A program made the position numbers and the translations under genes. 64,000 nt of DNA, taken from contig CAMWUK010000003.1 in the NCBI GenBank assembly GCA_947177415.1, positions 1 to 64,000 of the forward strand. Direction: 5' to 3'. The stretch is from an uncultured Clostridiaceae bacterium. GTDB lineage: Bacteria; Bacillota; Clostridia; Lachnospirales; Lachnospiraceae. How positions within the stretch are numbered: position 1 is the stretch's first letter; each line of letters opens with the position of its first letter. Below, piece by piece: positions 54,023 to 63,189 of this stretch. A model generated the notes under the pieces. That model did no database searches and was not told where the DNA came from. It saw only the letters and a list, made by a program, of their open reading frames with translations.

Positions 54023-54382
54023 ATGAGTAGTATAGGAGATATCACTTCATCTTATTATGATTTCAATTCCATATATGGTAATACACCTGCTACAAATACT
54101 ACATCAGCAGATAAGCTGGTTAATACTTTGGATAATATAAATGTAGAGAATGCATCCGATGAAGAATTATTGGAAGCTTGTAAAAGTTTTGAGGCATATT
54201 TTATTGAGCAGGTCTTAAAAGAAGCAAAGAAAACAATAAAAGATGAAGATGAAGAAGAAAATCAATATATAGAATACTTTGGAGATAACATGATACAAGA
54301 GTGTGCACAGATGCTCTCTGATCGTGGTGAACTAGGAATAGCACAAACATTGTATGAATCTATGAAGAGAAATGGAATGTAA
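54023..54382 (+). CDS. FlgJ-like rod-binding protein
   Basis: A 119-aa protein matching the N-terminal rod-binding domain of FlgJ (LLEACKSFEAYFIEQVLKEAKKTI and DNMIQECAQMLSDRGELGIAQTLYESM, in pieces). It lacks the C-terminal peptidoglycan hydrolase domain, as in many Firmicutes. ATAGGAGATG precedes the start. It directly follows the rod genes and is probably their capping partner. Confidence 0.88.
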   Translation: MSSIGDITSSYYDFNSIYGNTPATNTTSADKLVNTLDNINVENASDEELLEACKSFEAYFIEQVLKEAKKTIKDEDEEENQYIEYFGDNMIQECAQMLSDRGELGIAQTLYESMKRNGM

Positions 54383-54411
54383 ATGGTGCATAAAAAAATA
54401 ATAGAAAAAGG

Positions 54412-54457
54412 AATCTCGTGGCATATCAGATTATTGATATATCACGAGATTTGCTTG
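54412..54457 (+). terminator. Hairpin after the flagellar rod genes
   Basis: AATCTCGTG with ATATCA pairs with TGATAT and CACGAGATT, followed by TGCTT. It lies inside the longest recD2 reading frame, which argues for a later recD2 start. Confidence 0.65.
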
Positions 54458-54487
54458 CTTAAAAGGAATGTACTTTCAAAAAATGAA

Positions 54488-56758
54488 ATGTTAGAGAAGG
54501 AGAAAGAGCACTTGGATGAGGAATTGGAAACACTGGAAGGTTATGTAGAAAGGATTGTTTTTCGGAATGAAGAGAATGGATATACTGTACTTAGTTTGGT
54601 GAATGAAGATATTGAGATGACTTGTGTAGGAACTTTTTCTTATATTGATGAAGGTGAGTTCTTATGTGTGCAAGGTAAATATATAGAACATACTGTATAT
54701 GGAGAACAACTTAAGGTGGAATCCTATGAAGTGAAGGAGCCATCTGATATGGTTTCTATGGAAAAATATCTGGGTTCAGGAGCAATAAAAGGAATTGGAA
54801 CTGCACTTGCAGCAAGAATTGTAAGAAAATTTAAGAAAGATACTTTCCGTGTGATTGAAGAAGAACCAGAACGATTGACAGAGATAAAGGGAATTAGTGA
54901 CAGAATTGCAAAGGAAATTGCCATACAATTTGAAGAAAAAAGAGAATTAAGAAATGCGATGTTGTTTTTACAGCAATATGGAATTTCGTTGAGTCTTGGG
55001 GTGAAGATTCATGAAAAATATGGCATGAGAATGTATGAGGTAATGAAACAGAATCCATATAAGCTGGCAGAAGATATTGCAGGAATTGGTTTTAAGACTG
55101 CCGATGAAATTGCAAGAAAAGTGGGAATTGGTACAGATTCTGATTTCCGAATTAAAGCAGGTGTACTGCATGTATTAAAGGAGGCTGCTGGACAGGGACA
55201 TACTTATCTGCCAGAAGAAATATTGAACAAAAAAACAGAGGAACTCCTCCTAATTAAACCAGAACTAATTGAACACCATCTTACAGATATGGTAATGAAT
55301 AAACAGATTGTTATGAAAGAAGAAGGTGGGGAACGGCAAATATACAGTTCTTACTATTATTATACAGAATTAAACTGTGCAAGAATGCTTATGGATTTGA
55401 ATGTGCCCTACTCTTATACAGAAAAGAAATTTGATCAGCTTATGGATAAACTGGAGAACCAGATGAAAATGGAACTGGATTCCATGCAGAGGACTGCAGT
55501 GCTAGAGGCAGCACGAAATGGATTACTAATTATTACTGGTGGACCGGGTACAGGTAAAACGACAACCATTAATGCAATTATACAATTTTTTCAACAGGAA
55601 GGATTAGATATTCTTTTGGCGGCACCAACAGGAAGAGCGGCAAAAAGAATGTCTGAGACAACCGGACAAGAAGCCCAGACTATTCACCGGTTATTAGAAT
55701 TAAGTGGAAATGTGGAAGATGAGAATCAAAGAATGCATTTTGAGAGAAATGAAGAGAATCCATTGGAGACAGATGTTGTTATTGTGGATGAGATGTCTAT
55801 GGTGGATATTAGTTTGTTACAATCTTTGCTAAAAGCAATTGTGGTAGGTACCAGGATTATTTTTGTGGGAGATGTAAATCAACTGCCTTCAGTAGGACCT
55901 GGCAATGTATTGAAAGATATGATTTCTTCTCATTGCTTTTCTATGGTAAAGCTTACAAAAATTTTCCGACAGGCAGCCCAGAGCGATATTATTATGAATG
56001 CACATAAAATTAACCGGGGAGAACATTTGGTTTTAGATAATAAAAGCAGAGACTTTTTTTTGTTACAAAGAGAACGGGTACAAAACATCATTAGTGTTAT
56101 TATACAACTTGTAAGAGACAAGATGCCTAAATATGTGGATGCTGGTGTTTATGATGTGCAGGTACTTACTCCTATGAGAAAAGGAGAATTGGGAGTAGAA
56201 CGGCTGAACCAGATTTTACAGGAATATTTAAACCCCCGGAGTACCAACAAGAAGGAGAAAGAATATAAGCAGCGGATCTTCCGGGAAGGAGATAAGGTTA
56301 TGCAAATAAAAAATAATTACCAGCTTGCATGGGAAATTAAAAGTAAATATGGTATTACCCAGGATGCAGGAACCGGAGTTTTTAATGGAGACTGTGGTAT
56401 CATAAGGGAAATTAATTTATTTGCAGAGACTCTTACTGTGGAGTATGAAGAAGGAAAAATGACAGAATATGGGTTTCAAGCATTGGATGAGTTGGAGCAT
56501 GCTTATGCAATTACCATTCATAAATCCCAAGGAAGTGAATATCCTGCAGTTGTTATGCCTATTTTGACAGGACCAAGGATGCTGTTTAACCGGAACTTGT
56601 TGTATACTGCGGTAACAAGGGCAAAAAAATGTGTTACCATAGTTGGAAGTAATGAGATGGTACAGCAAATGATTGCTAATGTTAATGAACAAAAAAGATG
56701 TTCATCTCTTCATACAAGGCTTCAGGAATTAGAGTTGCTAAATGGGGAAAAAATATAG
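54488..56758 (+). CDS. recD2: SF1B DNA helicase RecD2
   Basis: A RecD-like helicase of about 756 aa with the long N-terminal region typical of RecD2 (ERIVFRNEENGYTVLSL, then helix-hairpin-helix repeats such as GIGTALAARIV), Walker A GGPGTGKTTTINAI, DEMSMVD (Walker B), GDVNQLPSVGPG, and a C-terminal VTRAKK motif. It lacks RecB/RecC partners here, as expected for RecD2. Start choice is uncertain: ATG 54488 or TTG 54512 (nine bases after AGGAG). The ORF opens earlier at 54383 but includes a terminator hairpin. Confidence 0.93.
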   Translation: MLEKEKEHLDEELETLEGYVERIVFRNEENGYTVLSLVNEDIEMTCVGTFSYIDEGEFLCVQGKYIEHTVYGEQLKVESYEVKEPSDMVSMEKYLGSGAIKGIGTALAARIVRKFKKDTFRVIEEEPERLTEIKGISDRIAKEIAIQFEEKRELRNAMLFLQQYGISLSLGVKIHEKYGMRMYEVMKQNPYKLAEDIAGIGFKTADEIARKVGIGTDSDFRIKAGVLHVLKEAAGQGHTYLPEEILNKKTEELLLIKPELIEHHLTDMVMNKQIVMKEEGGERQIYSSYYYYTELNCARMLMDLNVPYSYTEKKFDQLMDKLENQMKMELDSMQRTAVLEAARNGLLIITGGPGTGKTTTINAIIQFFQQEGLDILLAAPTGRAAKRMSETTGQEAQTIHRLLELSGNVEDENQRMHFERNEENPLETDVVIVDEMSMVDISLLQSLLKAIVVGTRIIFVGDVNQLPSVGPGNVLKDMISSHCFSMVKLTKIFRQAAQSDIIMNAHKINRGEHLVLDNKSRDFFLLQRERVQNIISVIIQLVRDKMPKYVDAGVYDVQVLTPMRKGELGVERLNQILQEYLNPRSTNKKEKEYKQRIFREGDKVMQIKNNYQLAWEIKSKYGITQDAGTGVFNGDCGIIREINLFAETLTVEYEEGKMTEYGFQALDELEHAYAITIHKSQGSEYPAVVMPILTGPRMLFNRNLLYTAVTRAKKCVTIVGSNEMVQQMIANVNEQKRCSSLHTRLQELELLNGEKI

Positions 56759-56921
56759 TGCAAACTTAGTAATAATTTGATATAATAGTATAAAGATCTG
56801 GTGGCTATTTAGAAAATGAATAGAATTAAAATTGTTTAAAAGACACGAATTCTTATAAGATGAAGATAGTCTTTCTAAAATGATTAGATGTGGAATCAAT
56901 GGTATAAGGAGGATATACACA

Positions 56922-57836
56922 GTGGAAAAGACAACATTGGTAATCATGGCTGCAGGCTTGGGAAGCAGGTTTGGAGGTGTGAAACAGTTGGAACCGGTGG
57001 GACCAAGTGGCGAAATTATTATGGACTATTCCGTATATGATGCAATTGCAGCCGGGTTTCAAAAAGTAGTGTTTATTATACGAAAAGATATAGAAGAAGA
57101 TTTTAAAGAGGTGATTGGAAATCATATTGCAAAAAAGATAGAAACAGAGTATGTTTTTCAGGAAATGTCAGATTTGCCAGAAGGTTTTTCTGTCCCAGAA
57201 GGAAGAGAAAAACCTTGGGGAACCGGGCAAGCGGTACTATGCTGTAAGGGTGTGATTGATGGACCGTTTGTGGTAATTAATGCAGATGACTATTATGGAA
57301 AAGAAGCTTTTGTTAAGGTCAATGCATATTTACAAAATCCAGAACCATGTGATAAGAAATACAATTTCTGTATGGCAGGATTTCGGTTAGGAAATACCCT
57401 TAGTGATAATGGAACGGTAACCAGAGGTGTCTGTGAAGTAAATGAGAGTCATGTATTGCAGGATGTACAAGAGACTTTTGAAATTACCCAATCTGGCGAT
57501 CATGCAAAAGCAGTAAGGAATGGAAAAGAATTAACCTTGTCGTTAGAACAGCCAGTATCTATGAATATGTGGGGTTTCACCGCTGATTTTATTAATGAAC
57601 TGGATATGCGTTTTGCCCAGTTTTTAGCAGGAATTAAAGGAAATGAACAAAAGGCAGAATATTTATTGCCAGGTATTGTAGATGACTTAATCAAGGAAGG
57701 TTCTGCACAGGTAACTGTGTTGGATACACCAGATAAATGGTTTGGAGTTACTTATCAGGAAGATAAAGATGTGGTAAAAGCCGCATTAAGAAAACTAGTA
57801 GAACAAGGTGTATATCCGGAAAAATTATTTGATTAA
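56922..57836 (+). CDS. Sugar nucleotidyltransferase-like protein
   Basis: A 304-aa NTP-transferase-fold protein beginning VEKTTLVIMAAGLGSRFGGVKQLEPVG (GXGXR signature) with VVINADDYYG as the metal/nucleotide site. It would transfer a nucleotidyl group to a sugar phosphate; the exact substrate is not clear. GTG 56922 follows AAGGAGG by nine bases; the ATG at 56880 has no such site. The following comF gene is only 20 bp away. Confidence 0.85.
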   Translation: MEKTTLVIMAAGLGSRFGGVKQLEPVGPSGEIIMDYSVYDAIAAGFQKVVFIIRKDIEEDFKEVIGNHIAKKIETEYVFQEMSDLPEGFSVPEGREKPWGTGQAVLCCKGVIDGPFVVINADDYYGKEAFVKVNAYLQNPEPCDKKYNFCMAGFRLGNTLSDNGTVTRGVCEVNESHVLQDVQETFEITQSGDHAKAVRNGKELTLSLEQPVSMNMWGFTADFINELDMRFAQFLAGIKGNEQKAEYLLPGIVDDLIKEGSAQVTVLDTPDKWFGVTYQEDKDVVKAALRKLVEQGVYPEKLFD

Positions 57837-57856
57837 TCAAGCACTAAAGGAGATAT

Positions 57857-58585
57857 ATGGCTCAGATTGCAAAAAAGATATGGAATTTGATATATCCCCC
57901 AAGATGTCCTCTTTGTGGGGAAATTATCAAGGGAAATCAGAAACTGGCATGTGATAACTGTTATGAGGAACTGGAATATATTGACGAACCTCGTTGTAAG
58001 TGTTGTAGCAAAGCAATTGCACAGGAAGAAGCTGAGTATTGCTATGATTGTAGCCGAAAGGAATTTTATTTTGAAAGTGGTGTTGCACTTTGGAATTATT
58101 CTTCTCAGATGAAACAGTCTCTTGCTATGTTTAAGTATCATAACCGAAAAGAATATGGAGAATTTTATGGCGAAGAATTTGTAAGGATGTATGGAGATGC
58201 CCTTACAAATTTGGAGCCAGATGCATGTATTCCGGTTCCGGTACATTGGACCAGATATATAGAAAGAGGATACAATCAGGCTGCAGTAATAGCAAACCAG
58301 ATAGGAAAGAGACTTGATATACCCGTAGTTGACGATTTACTGATACGCACCAAGAAGACAATAGCCCAAAAACAGTTGGATGATAAAGGAAGGATACAGA
58401 ATCTGCAAGGAGCATTTGCTGTTTCAGAAAAGTGGAAAAGAGCAGAGTGTAATATGAAACGTGTTGTAATAATAGACGATATATATACTACAGGGAGTAC
58501 CATTAATGCATGTGCAAAAGCGTTAAAACAGCAGGGTATCAAAGAAGTATATTTTGGAGTATTGTGTATTGGTAGTGGATATTAG
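57857..58585 (+). CDS. comF: ComF-family phosphoribosyltransferase-like protein
   Basis: A 242-aa protein with an N-terminal zinc-ribbon (CPLCGEI, CDNCYEEL, CKCCSKA, CYDCSRK) and a phosphoribosyltransferase domain with CIPVPVHWTRYIERGYNQAA and VVIIDDIYTTGST. ComFC is needed for DNA uptake in naturally competent bacteria, but its exact enzymatic role is unknown. AAAGGAG lies seven bases upstream. It is followed by yvyF, as in Bacillus. Confidence 0.92.
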   Translation: MAQIAKKIWNLIYPPRCPLCGEIIKGNQKLACDNCYEELEYIDEPRCKCCSKAIAQEEAEYCYDCSRKEFYFESGVALWNYSSQMKQSLAMFKYHNRKEYGEFYGEEFVRMYGDALTNLEPDACIPVPVHWTRYIERGYNQAAVIANQIGKRLDIPVVDDLLIRTKKTIAQKQLDDKGRIQNLQGAFAVSEKWKRAECNMKRVVIIDDIYTTGSTINACAKALKQQGIKEVYFGVLCIGSGY

Positions 58586-58673
58586 TGAAAGATTCTTTTT
58601 TAGGGAAAGTAATAATAATTGAGGATTGATATTAACTATAAGATTGTTTATACAGAAGGAAAGAGGGGTTGCT

Positions 58674-59081
58674 ATGGAAGTAAGAAATTGTAAAGACTGT
58701 GGAAAGTTGTTTAATTACATAGGAGGTATACCTGTTTGCCCAACATGTTCAAAGAAAATAGAAGAAAAGTTTGTGGAGGTCAAAGAATATATTTATAACA
58801 ATCCAGGTGTAAATATTAATCAGGTTGCAGAAGAGAATGATGTATCCGTTAAGCAGATTAAGCAGTGGGTACGAGAGGAAAGACTGTGTTTTTCGGAGAA
58901 TTCTGAACTGGGTATTGAATGTGAAAAATGTGGTGCAATGATTAAGACAGGACGTTTTTGCCAGAAGTGTAAAAGACAATTGGAAGATAGTTTAAGTAAT
59001 GTGTATCAGACAAAAAAAGAACCAGCAGTACAAAAGAAGAAAACAGGCAGTGCAGATGGAAAAATGCGTTTTCTGGGTTAA
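58674..59081 (+). CDS. yvyF: Flagellar-operon regulator-like protein YvyF
   Basis: A 135-aa protein with an N-terminal zinc-binding CKDCGKLFNYIGGIPVCPTC and a helix-turn-helix like segment (NQVAEENDVSVKQIKQWVREERL, in pieces), then CEKCGAMIKTGRFCQKC. This matches the flagellar operon protein TIGR03826/YvyF, normally upstream of flgM. FlgM is not seen here. ATG 58674 follows GAGGGG. Confidence 0.9.
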   Translation: MEVRNCKDCGKLFNYIGGIPVCPTCSKKIEEKFVEVKEYIYNNPGVNINQVAEENDVSVKQIKQWVREERLCFSENSELGIECEKCGAMIKTGRFCQKCKRQLEDSLSNVYQTKKEPAVQKKKTGSADGKMRFLG

Positions 59082-59189
59082 AGAAAAAAGTTACTTGTAG
59101 TGAAGTTTGGCATCTTGTATTAGGTACGAAAAGTAGTAGTTGAACAATATAATATTAAGTTGTATCGTATATGGAAAGGCGGTGCAGAT

Positions 59190-59648
59190 ATGCGGAGTGT
59201 ACATGAAGATGTATGTCACATGTTTGTAGACAGCTTTACATCTGTGTCAGAAAAAATTACAGGATTTTCTTTAGAGTACAATGAAGAAGAAAAAGAGTTT
59301 CAAAGTGCTCAGAATGTGAAGATACAATCAGTGGGAACGTTTCGGGCATCCTTGTTCTTTTCTATGGATAAGGATTTTGAGCAGGCGGTATTTCTTGCTA
59401 TGGCGAAGAATATCTCAAGCAAAGAAGAACTGAAAGAACTAATGATTGGAGAATTTATAAACATAATTTCTGGGCATGCATTAACAAAGATTAATAATTT
59501 GTCAGGAAAGACTTCACGTCTGACCGTTCCATTAGTAGGACCAGCGTGTTGGGAGGATAAGGAGAAATTTCCTCAACAGTGTACAGTTTTTTTTCAATCG
59601 GCGTATGGGAAAATGCGAATGGATATGGGTTATGAATGTGATTTTTAA
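59190..59648 (+). CDS. cheX: CheX-like chemotaxis phosphatase
   Basis: A 152-aa protein of the CheC/CheX/FliY type. It shows ELKELMIGEFINIISGHALTKIN, where the E-x-x-N pair (E and N in GEFINIISG) is the phosphatase signature, in a compact alpha-beta fold. CheX removes phosphate from CheY-P. AAGGCGG lies seven bases before ATG 59190. A CheY-like gene follows 41 bp downstream. Confidence 0.85.
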   Translation: MRSVHEDVCHMFVDSFTSVSEKITGFSLEYNEEEKEFQSAQNVKIQSVGTFRASLFFSMDKDFEQAVFLAMAKNISSKEELKELMIGEFINIISGHALTKINNLSGKTSRLTVPLVGPACWEDKEKFPQQCTVFFQSAYGKMRMDMGYECDF

Positions 59649-59689
59649 CATCTTAGTTGTGTAATGAAAAAGCAGAAGGGAGGATCTTT

Positions 59690-60055
59690 ATGAAGAAGTC
59701 TGTATTAGTAGTTGATGATTCGCCATTTGTTTATTATCAGCTTAAGGATATGATAGATGGCAGTGATTATGAGGTGATTGGCAGTGCTAGATCAGGAGAA
59801 GAAGGAATAGAGATGTACCATGAATTGAAGCCCGATGTTATTATTTTGGATATTATTATGCCGGGGATTGATGGATTGGAGACAGCAGAGATTTTGCTCA
59901 AAGAGAATAAAGATATTAAAATTATTATGTTAAGTTCTTTGTTTGATGCAAATCTCATGAATGATGTGAAAGCACTTGGATTAAAATTTTTATTGCCAAA
60001 ACCTTTGCAAAAGGATGTATTGTTTGCAACATTAGAGATGTTGGAAAAGAAATAA
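59690..60055 (+). CDS. CheY-like single-domain response regulator
   Basis: A 121-aa receiver domain: VVDDSPF acidic pocket, phospho-acceptor in VIILDIIMPGIDG (near residue 54), conserved Ser in MLSSLFD and Lys in LPKPL. No output domain. Placement next to the CheX-like gene suggests chemotaxis. GGGAGGATC precedes ATG 59690. A terminator follows. Confidence 0.93.
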   Translation: MKKSVLVVDDSPFVYYQLKDMIDGSDYEVIGSARSGEEGIEMYHELKPDVIILDIIMPGIDGLETAEILLKENKDIKIIMLSSLFDANLMNDVKALGLKFLLPKPLQKDVLFATLEMLEKK

Positions 60056-60068
60056 AAGCTTGTGAGTT

Positions 60069-60107
60069 AGGAAGATGGAGTCTGTTTTAATATCCATCTT
60101 CCTTTTT
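60069..60107 (+). terminator. Terminator after the CheY-like gene
   Basis: AGGAAGATGGA pairs with TCCATCTTCCT and is followed by TTTTG. It precedes a convergent minus-strand gene. Confidence 0.9.
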
Positions 60108-60112
60108 GTGAA

Positions 60113-60952
60113 TTATAGTAGATAAATACCATCTTTTTCAATACGGATTTTATTTTCCTTCATTAATCTGCCAATGGCACGTTTGAAGGCATTTTTGCTG
60201 AGATGGAACTCTCTTTTTATTATTTCGGCATCTGTTTTATCATGAAAGGGAAGCATTCCTTTCGGACTGCAACATAAGCGTTCGTAAATGATTTTTGCAT
60301 CTTCATCCATTTGTATAAAACTCTTTTCGCGTAAGCTAAGGGTAAGTTTGCCGTCTTCTCTTACATTAACAACTCTGGCGGTAACTTCCATACCCGGATA
60401 AAGGGGGGTAAAGATTTCCTGCCTTGGAATTAAAGCAGAGTATTGGTTATCTACTGCTACAAATACACCGAAATTACCACTAGTTTCATATACCCGCCCA
60501 GTTACCATATCTTCTTTTTGGTATGGAGAATCTGTAGATAAAAATTCATATATCTTCATAGTTGCACAAAGACGATTCGTCTTATCTATGTATAAAGCAA
60601 CAAGTACGTCTTCCTCTTGTGCTACTTCTTTGGTCTGTTCCTTAAAAGGAAGCAGCAAATCTTTTGACAATCCCCAGCGTAGAAAGGCACCAATTTTTGT
60701 GACTTGTGCAACCGGTAGCAGAGCGATTTGACCTAATTCCAGAGCAGGTGTGGCAGTTGTAGCGATGAAACGATCTTCGGAATCTTTGTATACAAAGACA
60801 GAAATTTTATCACCTACATCCAAACCTTCAGGAACCTGGCCTTTTGGGAGAAGAACTTGGTCTTCTTTGGATGCATCTGGATCAAATAAATATACACCAA
60901 AGTCTGAATGTCTGGCAACCTGTAGATTCTGTGTTTTTCCTAGTTTTATCAT
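60113..60952 (-). CDS. CvfB-like S1 RNA-binding protein
   Basis: A 279-aa protein with three S1-like beta-barrels (starting GKTQNLQVARHSDFGVYLFD; DMVTGRVYETSGNFGVFVAV; GMEVTARVVNVREDGKLTLSL) and a C-terminal winged helix (IIKREFHLSKNAFKRAIGRLM). This domain series matches CvfB/YitL RNA-binding regulators. ATG 60952 is preferred because AGAGGATAT lies upstream; longer readings run to 61042. Confidence 0.9.
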   Translation of the reverse strand: MIKLGKTQNLQVARHSDFGVYLFDPDASKEDQVLLPKGQVPEGLDVGDKISVFVYKDSEDRFIATTATPALELGQIALLPVAQVTKIGAFLRWGLSKDLLLPFKEQTKEVAQEEDVLVALYIDKTNRLCATMKIYEFLSTDSPYQKEDMVTGRVYETSGNFGVFVAVDNQYSALIPRQEIFTPLYPGMEVTARVVNVREDGKLTLSLREKSFIQMDEDAKIIYERLCCSPKGMLPFHDKTDAEIIKREFHLSKNAFKRAIGRLMKENKIRIEKDGIYLL

Positions 60953-61046
60953 AATATTTATATCCTCTTTTCTATATTCTACCATCAAGAATAGCATAGA
61001 AAAAAGAAAACCGCAAGAGTGATTAACAGTAACCAGTAACAATATC

Positions 61047-61075
61047 TTTACATTATTTTTTACGTTTGTTATAAT
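61047..61075 (+). promoter_or_regulatory. Promoter of the lysA-like gene
   Basis: TTTACA, exactly 17 bases, TATAAT; leader of about 70 nt. Confidence 0.8.
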
Positions 61076-61151
61076 AGCAAAAGAATGTTATTACTCTTTT
61101 TATGGAGGGGAGTAATACTTACCAGATTGTGTAAGAGAAAGGAAAAATACT

Positions 61152-62417
61152 ATGAAGAAAATACCATTTGTGACAAAAGAACAGATTGAAGAGATTGTAA
61201 AGACATATCCTACTCCTTTTCATATTTATGATGAGAAGGGAATTCGAGAGAATGCAAGAAAGTTGAAAGAAGCATTTTCCTGGAACAAAGGATTTAAAGA
61301 ATTTTTTGCGGTAAAGGCAACTCCGAATCCGTTTTTGCTGAAAATTTTACAAGAAGAAGGATGTGGAACAGATTGTTCTTCTATGACAGAATTGATGATG
61401 TCAGAAGCATTGGGATTTGGAGAGGGAGACATTATGTTCTCTTCCAATGTGACACCTGCAGAAGAATACAAAAAGGCAAAAGAGGTAAAAGCATATATTA
61501 ATTTAGATGACTATACACATATTGATTTTTTAGAAAAAACAGCAGGAATTCCAGAGACTATTTTCTGCCGGTATAACCCAGGTGGAACATTTACACTTGG
61601 AACAGATATTATGGATAATCCGGGAGATGCAAAGTATGGTCTTACAAAGGAACAGATGATAGATGCATTTAAGAGGTTACAGAAACTTGGTGCCAAAAAA
61701 TTTGGTATTCATTCTTTTCTTGCAAGTAACACAGTAAGTAATGAATACTATCCAACACTTGCAAAGATTTTGTTTGAATTAGCAGTAGAGTTAAAAGAGG
61801 CAACAGGAGCTGATATCAAATATATTAATTTATCTGGTGGAGTAGGTGTTCCGTATACTCCAGATAAAGAACCTAATGATATTATGGTAATTGGTGAAGG
61901 TGTAAGAAAAGCATTTGAGGAAGTATTAGTACCAGCAGGAATGGGAGATGTATCTATCTTTACAGAATTAGGCCGTTTTATGCTTGCACCATACGGACAT
62001 TTGGTAACTCAGGCAATTCATGAAAAGCATATTTATAAAGAGTATATAGGTGTAGATGCTTGTGCAGTAAACTTAATGCGTCCTGCTATGTATGGAGCAT
62101 ATCATCATATTACTGTTTTAGGAAAAGAAGATGCGGCTTGTGACCATAAGTATGATATAACCGGATCATTGTGTGAGAATAATGATAAATTTGCAGTAGA
62201 CCGTATGCTACCAAAGATTGACATAGGAGATTATTTGGTAATACATGATGCAGGAGCCCATGGATTTGCTATGGGATACAATTACAATGGTAAGTTAAAG
62301 TCCGCAGAATTATTATTAAAGGAGGATGGATCGGTAGAAATGATTCGTCGTGCAGAAACTCCAAAAGATTATTTTGCAACCTTTGATTTTTGTGATATTT
62401 TAAAAGATGTAAAATAG
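61152..62417 (+). CDS. Diaminopimelate decarboxylase-like PLP enzyme
   Basis: A 421-aa fold-type III enzyme. PLP lysine is in FFAVKATPNP (Lys55); later motifs are GTDCSSMTEL, SGGVGVPY, FTELGRFM and a C-terminal catalytic Cys region (SLCENNDKF). These fit diaminopimelate decarboxylase, the last lysine step, but no other lysine genes lie nearby and related enzymes act on other D-amino acids, so the substrate is uncertain. AGAGAAAGG lies upstream. A terminator shared with the convergent GntR gene follows. Confidence 0.85.
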   Translation: MKKIPFVTKEQIEEIVKTYPTPFHIYDEKGIRENARKLKEAFSWNKGFKEFFAVKATPNPFLLKILQEEGCGTDCSSMTELMMSEALGFGEGDIMFSSNVTPAEEYKKAKEVKAYINLDDYTHIDFLEKTAGIPETIFCRYNPGGTFTLGTDIMDNPGDAKYGLTKEQMIDAFKRLQKLGAKKFGIHSFLASNTVSNEYYPTLAKILFELAVELKEATGADIKYINLSGGVGVPYTPDKEPNDIMVIGEGVRKAFEEVLVPAGMGDVSIFTELGRFMLAPYGHLVTQAIHEKHIYKEYIGVDACAVNLMRPAMYGAYHHITVLGKEDAACDHKYDITGSLCENNDKFAVDRMLPKIDIGDYLVIHDAGAHGFAMGYNYNGKLKSAELLLKEDGSVEMIRRAETPKDYFATFDFCDILKDVK

Positions 62418-62430
62418 TAATTTTTTATGG

Positions 62431-62474
62431 CAAATAAGCTTTTGCAAAATAAATAATTTTGCAAAAGCTATTTG
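62431..62474. terminator. Bidirectional terminator
   Basis: CAAATA plus GCTTTTGCAAAAT pair with ATTTTGCAAAAGC plus TATTTG across a five-base loop. It lies between the convergent lysA-like and GntR genes. Confidence 0.85.
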
Positions 62475-62475
62475 T

Positions 62476-63174
62476 CTATTCCACCTTTTTTAAATTTTTA
62501 ATTACATCCTCATATTGCTTATTGATATGTCGGGTAATGACTTCTTTTGCTTTTGTGGTATCCCTTTTTTCTAAATGAGTAATAATTTCTTTATGCTCTT
62601 GTAATAAAACAGGATGTACTTCTTTATCTTTCAGATATTCCAAACGATAGCGATACATCTGTTCGCTAAGATTACTTAAAAGTTGAACCAGCCGGTTATT
62701 GTGGGTAGCAGAAAAAATAATATCATGAAATGCTACATCACATTCCGCCAAAGCAGAAATATTGCCTGATTCTATCAGTTTTCCAAATTTATCCGTATTT
62801 GCACGAAGAGATTGAAGTTCTTCTTCTGTAATTGCCATGCAGGCTAGATCCACAGCAAGAGCTTCCAGGGCACAACGGACTTCCAGAACATCTTGTAGGT
62901 CTTTTTGCGTAATTTCTGCAACTTCTGCACCGTGGCGGGGAATGGTTACCACAAGTCCTTCTAATTCCAACATTCGTAGTGCTTCTCGTACAGGAGTACG
63001 GCTAACACCCAGATGTTTGGCGAGTTGAATCTCCATAAGGCGTTGTCCTGGGGGGAGCACACCATGAAGAATGCCTTGACGAATAGTTTGAAATACAACA
63101 TCCCGTAATGGAAGATAATCATTCGTAGATATGGTAAGATGTTCCCACGCAATATCATTTTTTTTCTCCTTCAT
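62476..63174 (-). CDS. GntR-family (FCD) transcriptional regulator
   Basis: A 232-aa regulator: N-terminal winged helix (about 20-85; PPGQRLMEIQLAKHLGVSRT, EALRMLELEGLV) and a C-terminal all-helical FCD ligand domain (about 95-225) with metal-binding-type FHDIIFS and a later EHKEII and RHI. Ligand unknown. GAAAGGGTG lies upstream of the start. It follows ispE by 15 bases on the same strand, so the two are likely cotranscribed. Confidence 0.93.
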   Translation of the reverse strand: MKEKKNDIAWEHLTISTNDYLPLRDVVFQTIRQGILHGVLPPGQRLMEIQLAKHLGVSRTPVREALRMLELEGLVVTIPRHGAEVAEITQKDLQDVLEVRCALEALAVDLACMAITEEELQSLRANTDKFGKLIESGNISALAECDVAFHDIIFSATHNNRLVQLLSNLSEQMYRYRLEYLKDKEVHPVLLQEHKEIITHLEKRDTTKAKEVITRHINKQYEDVIKNLKKVE

Positions 63175-63189
63175 AGAATCACACCCTTT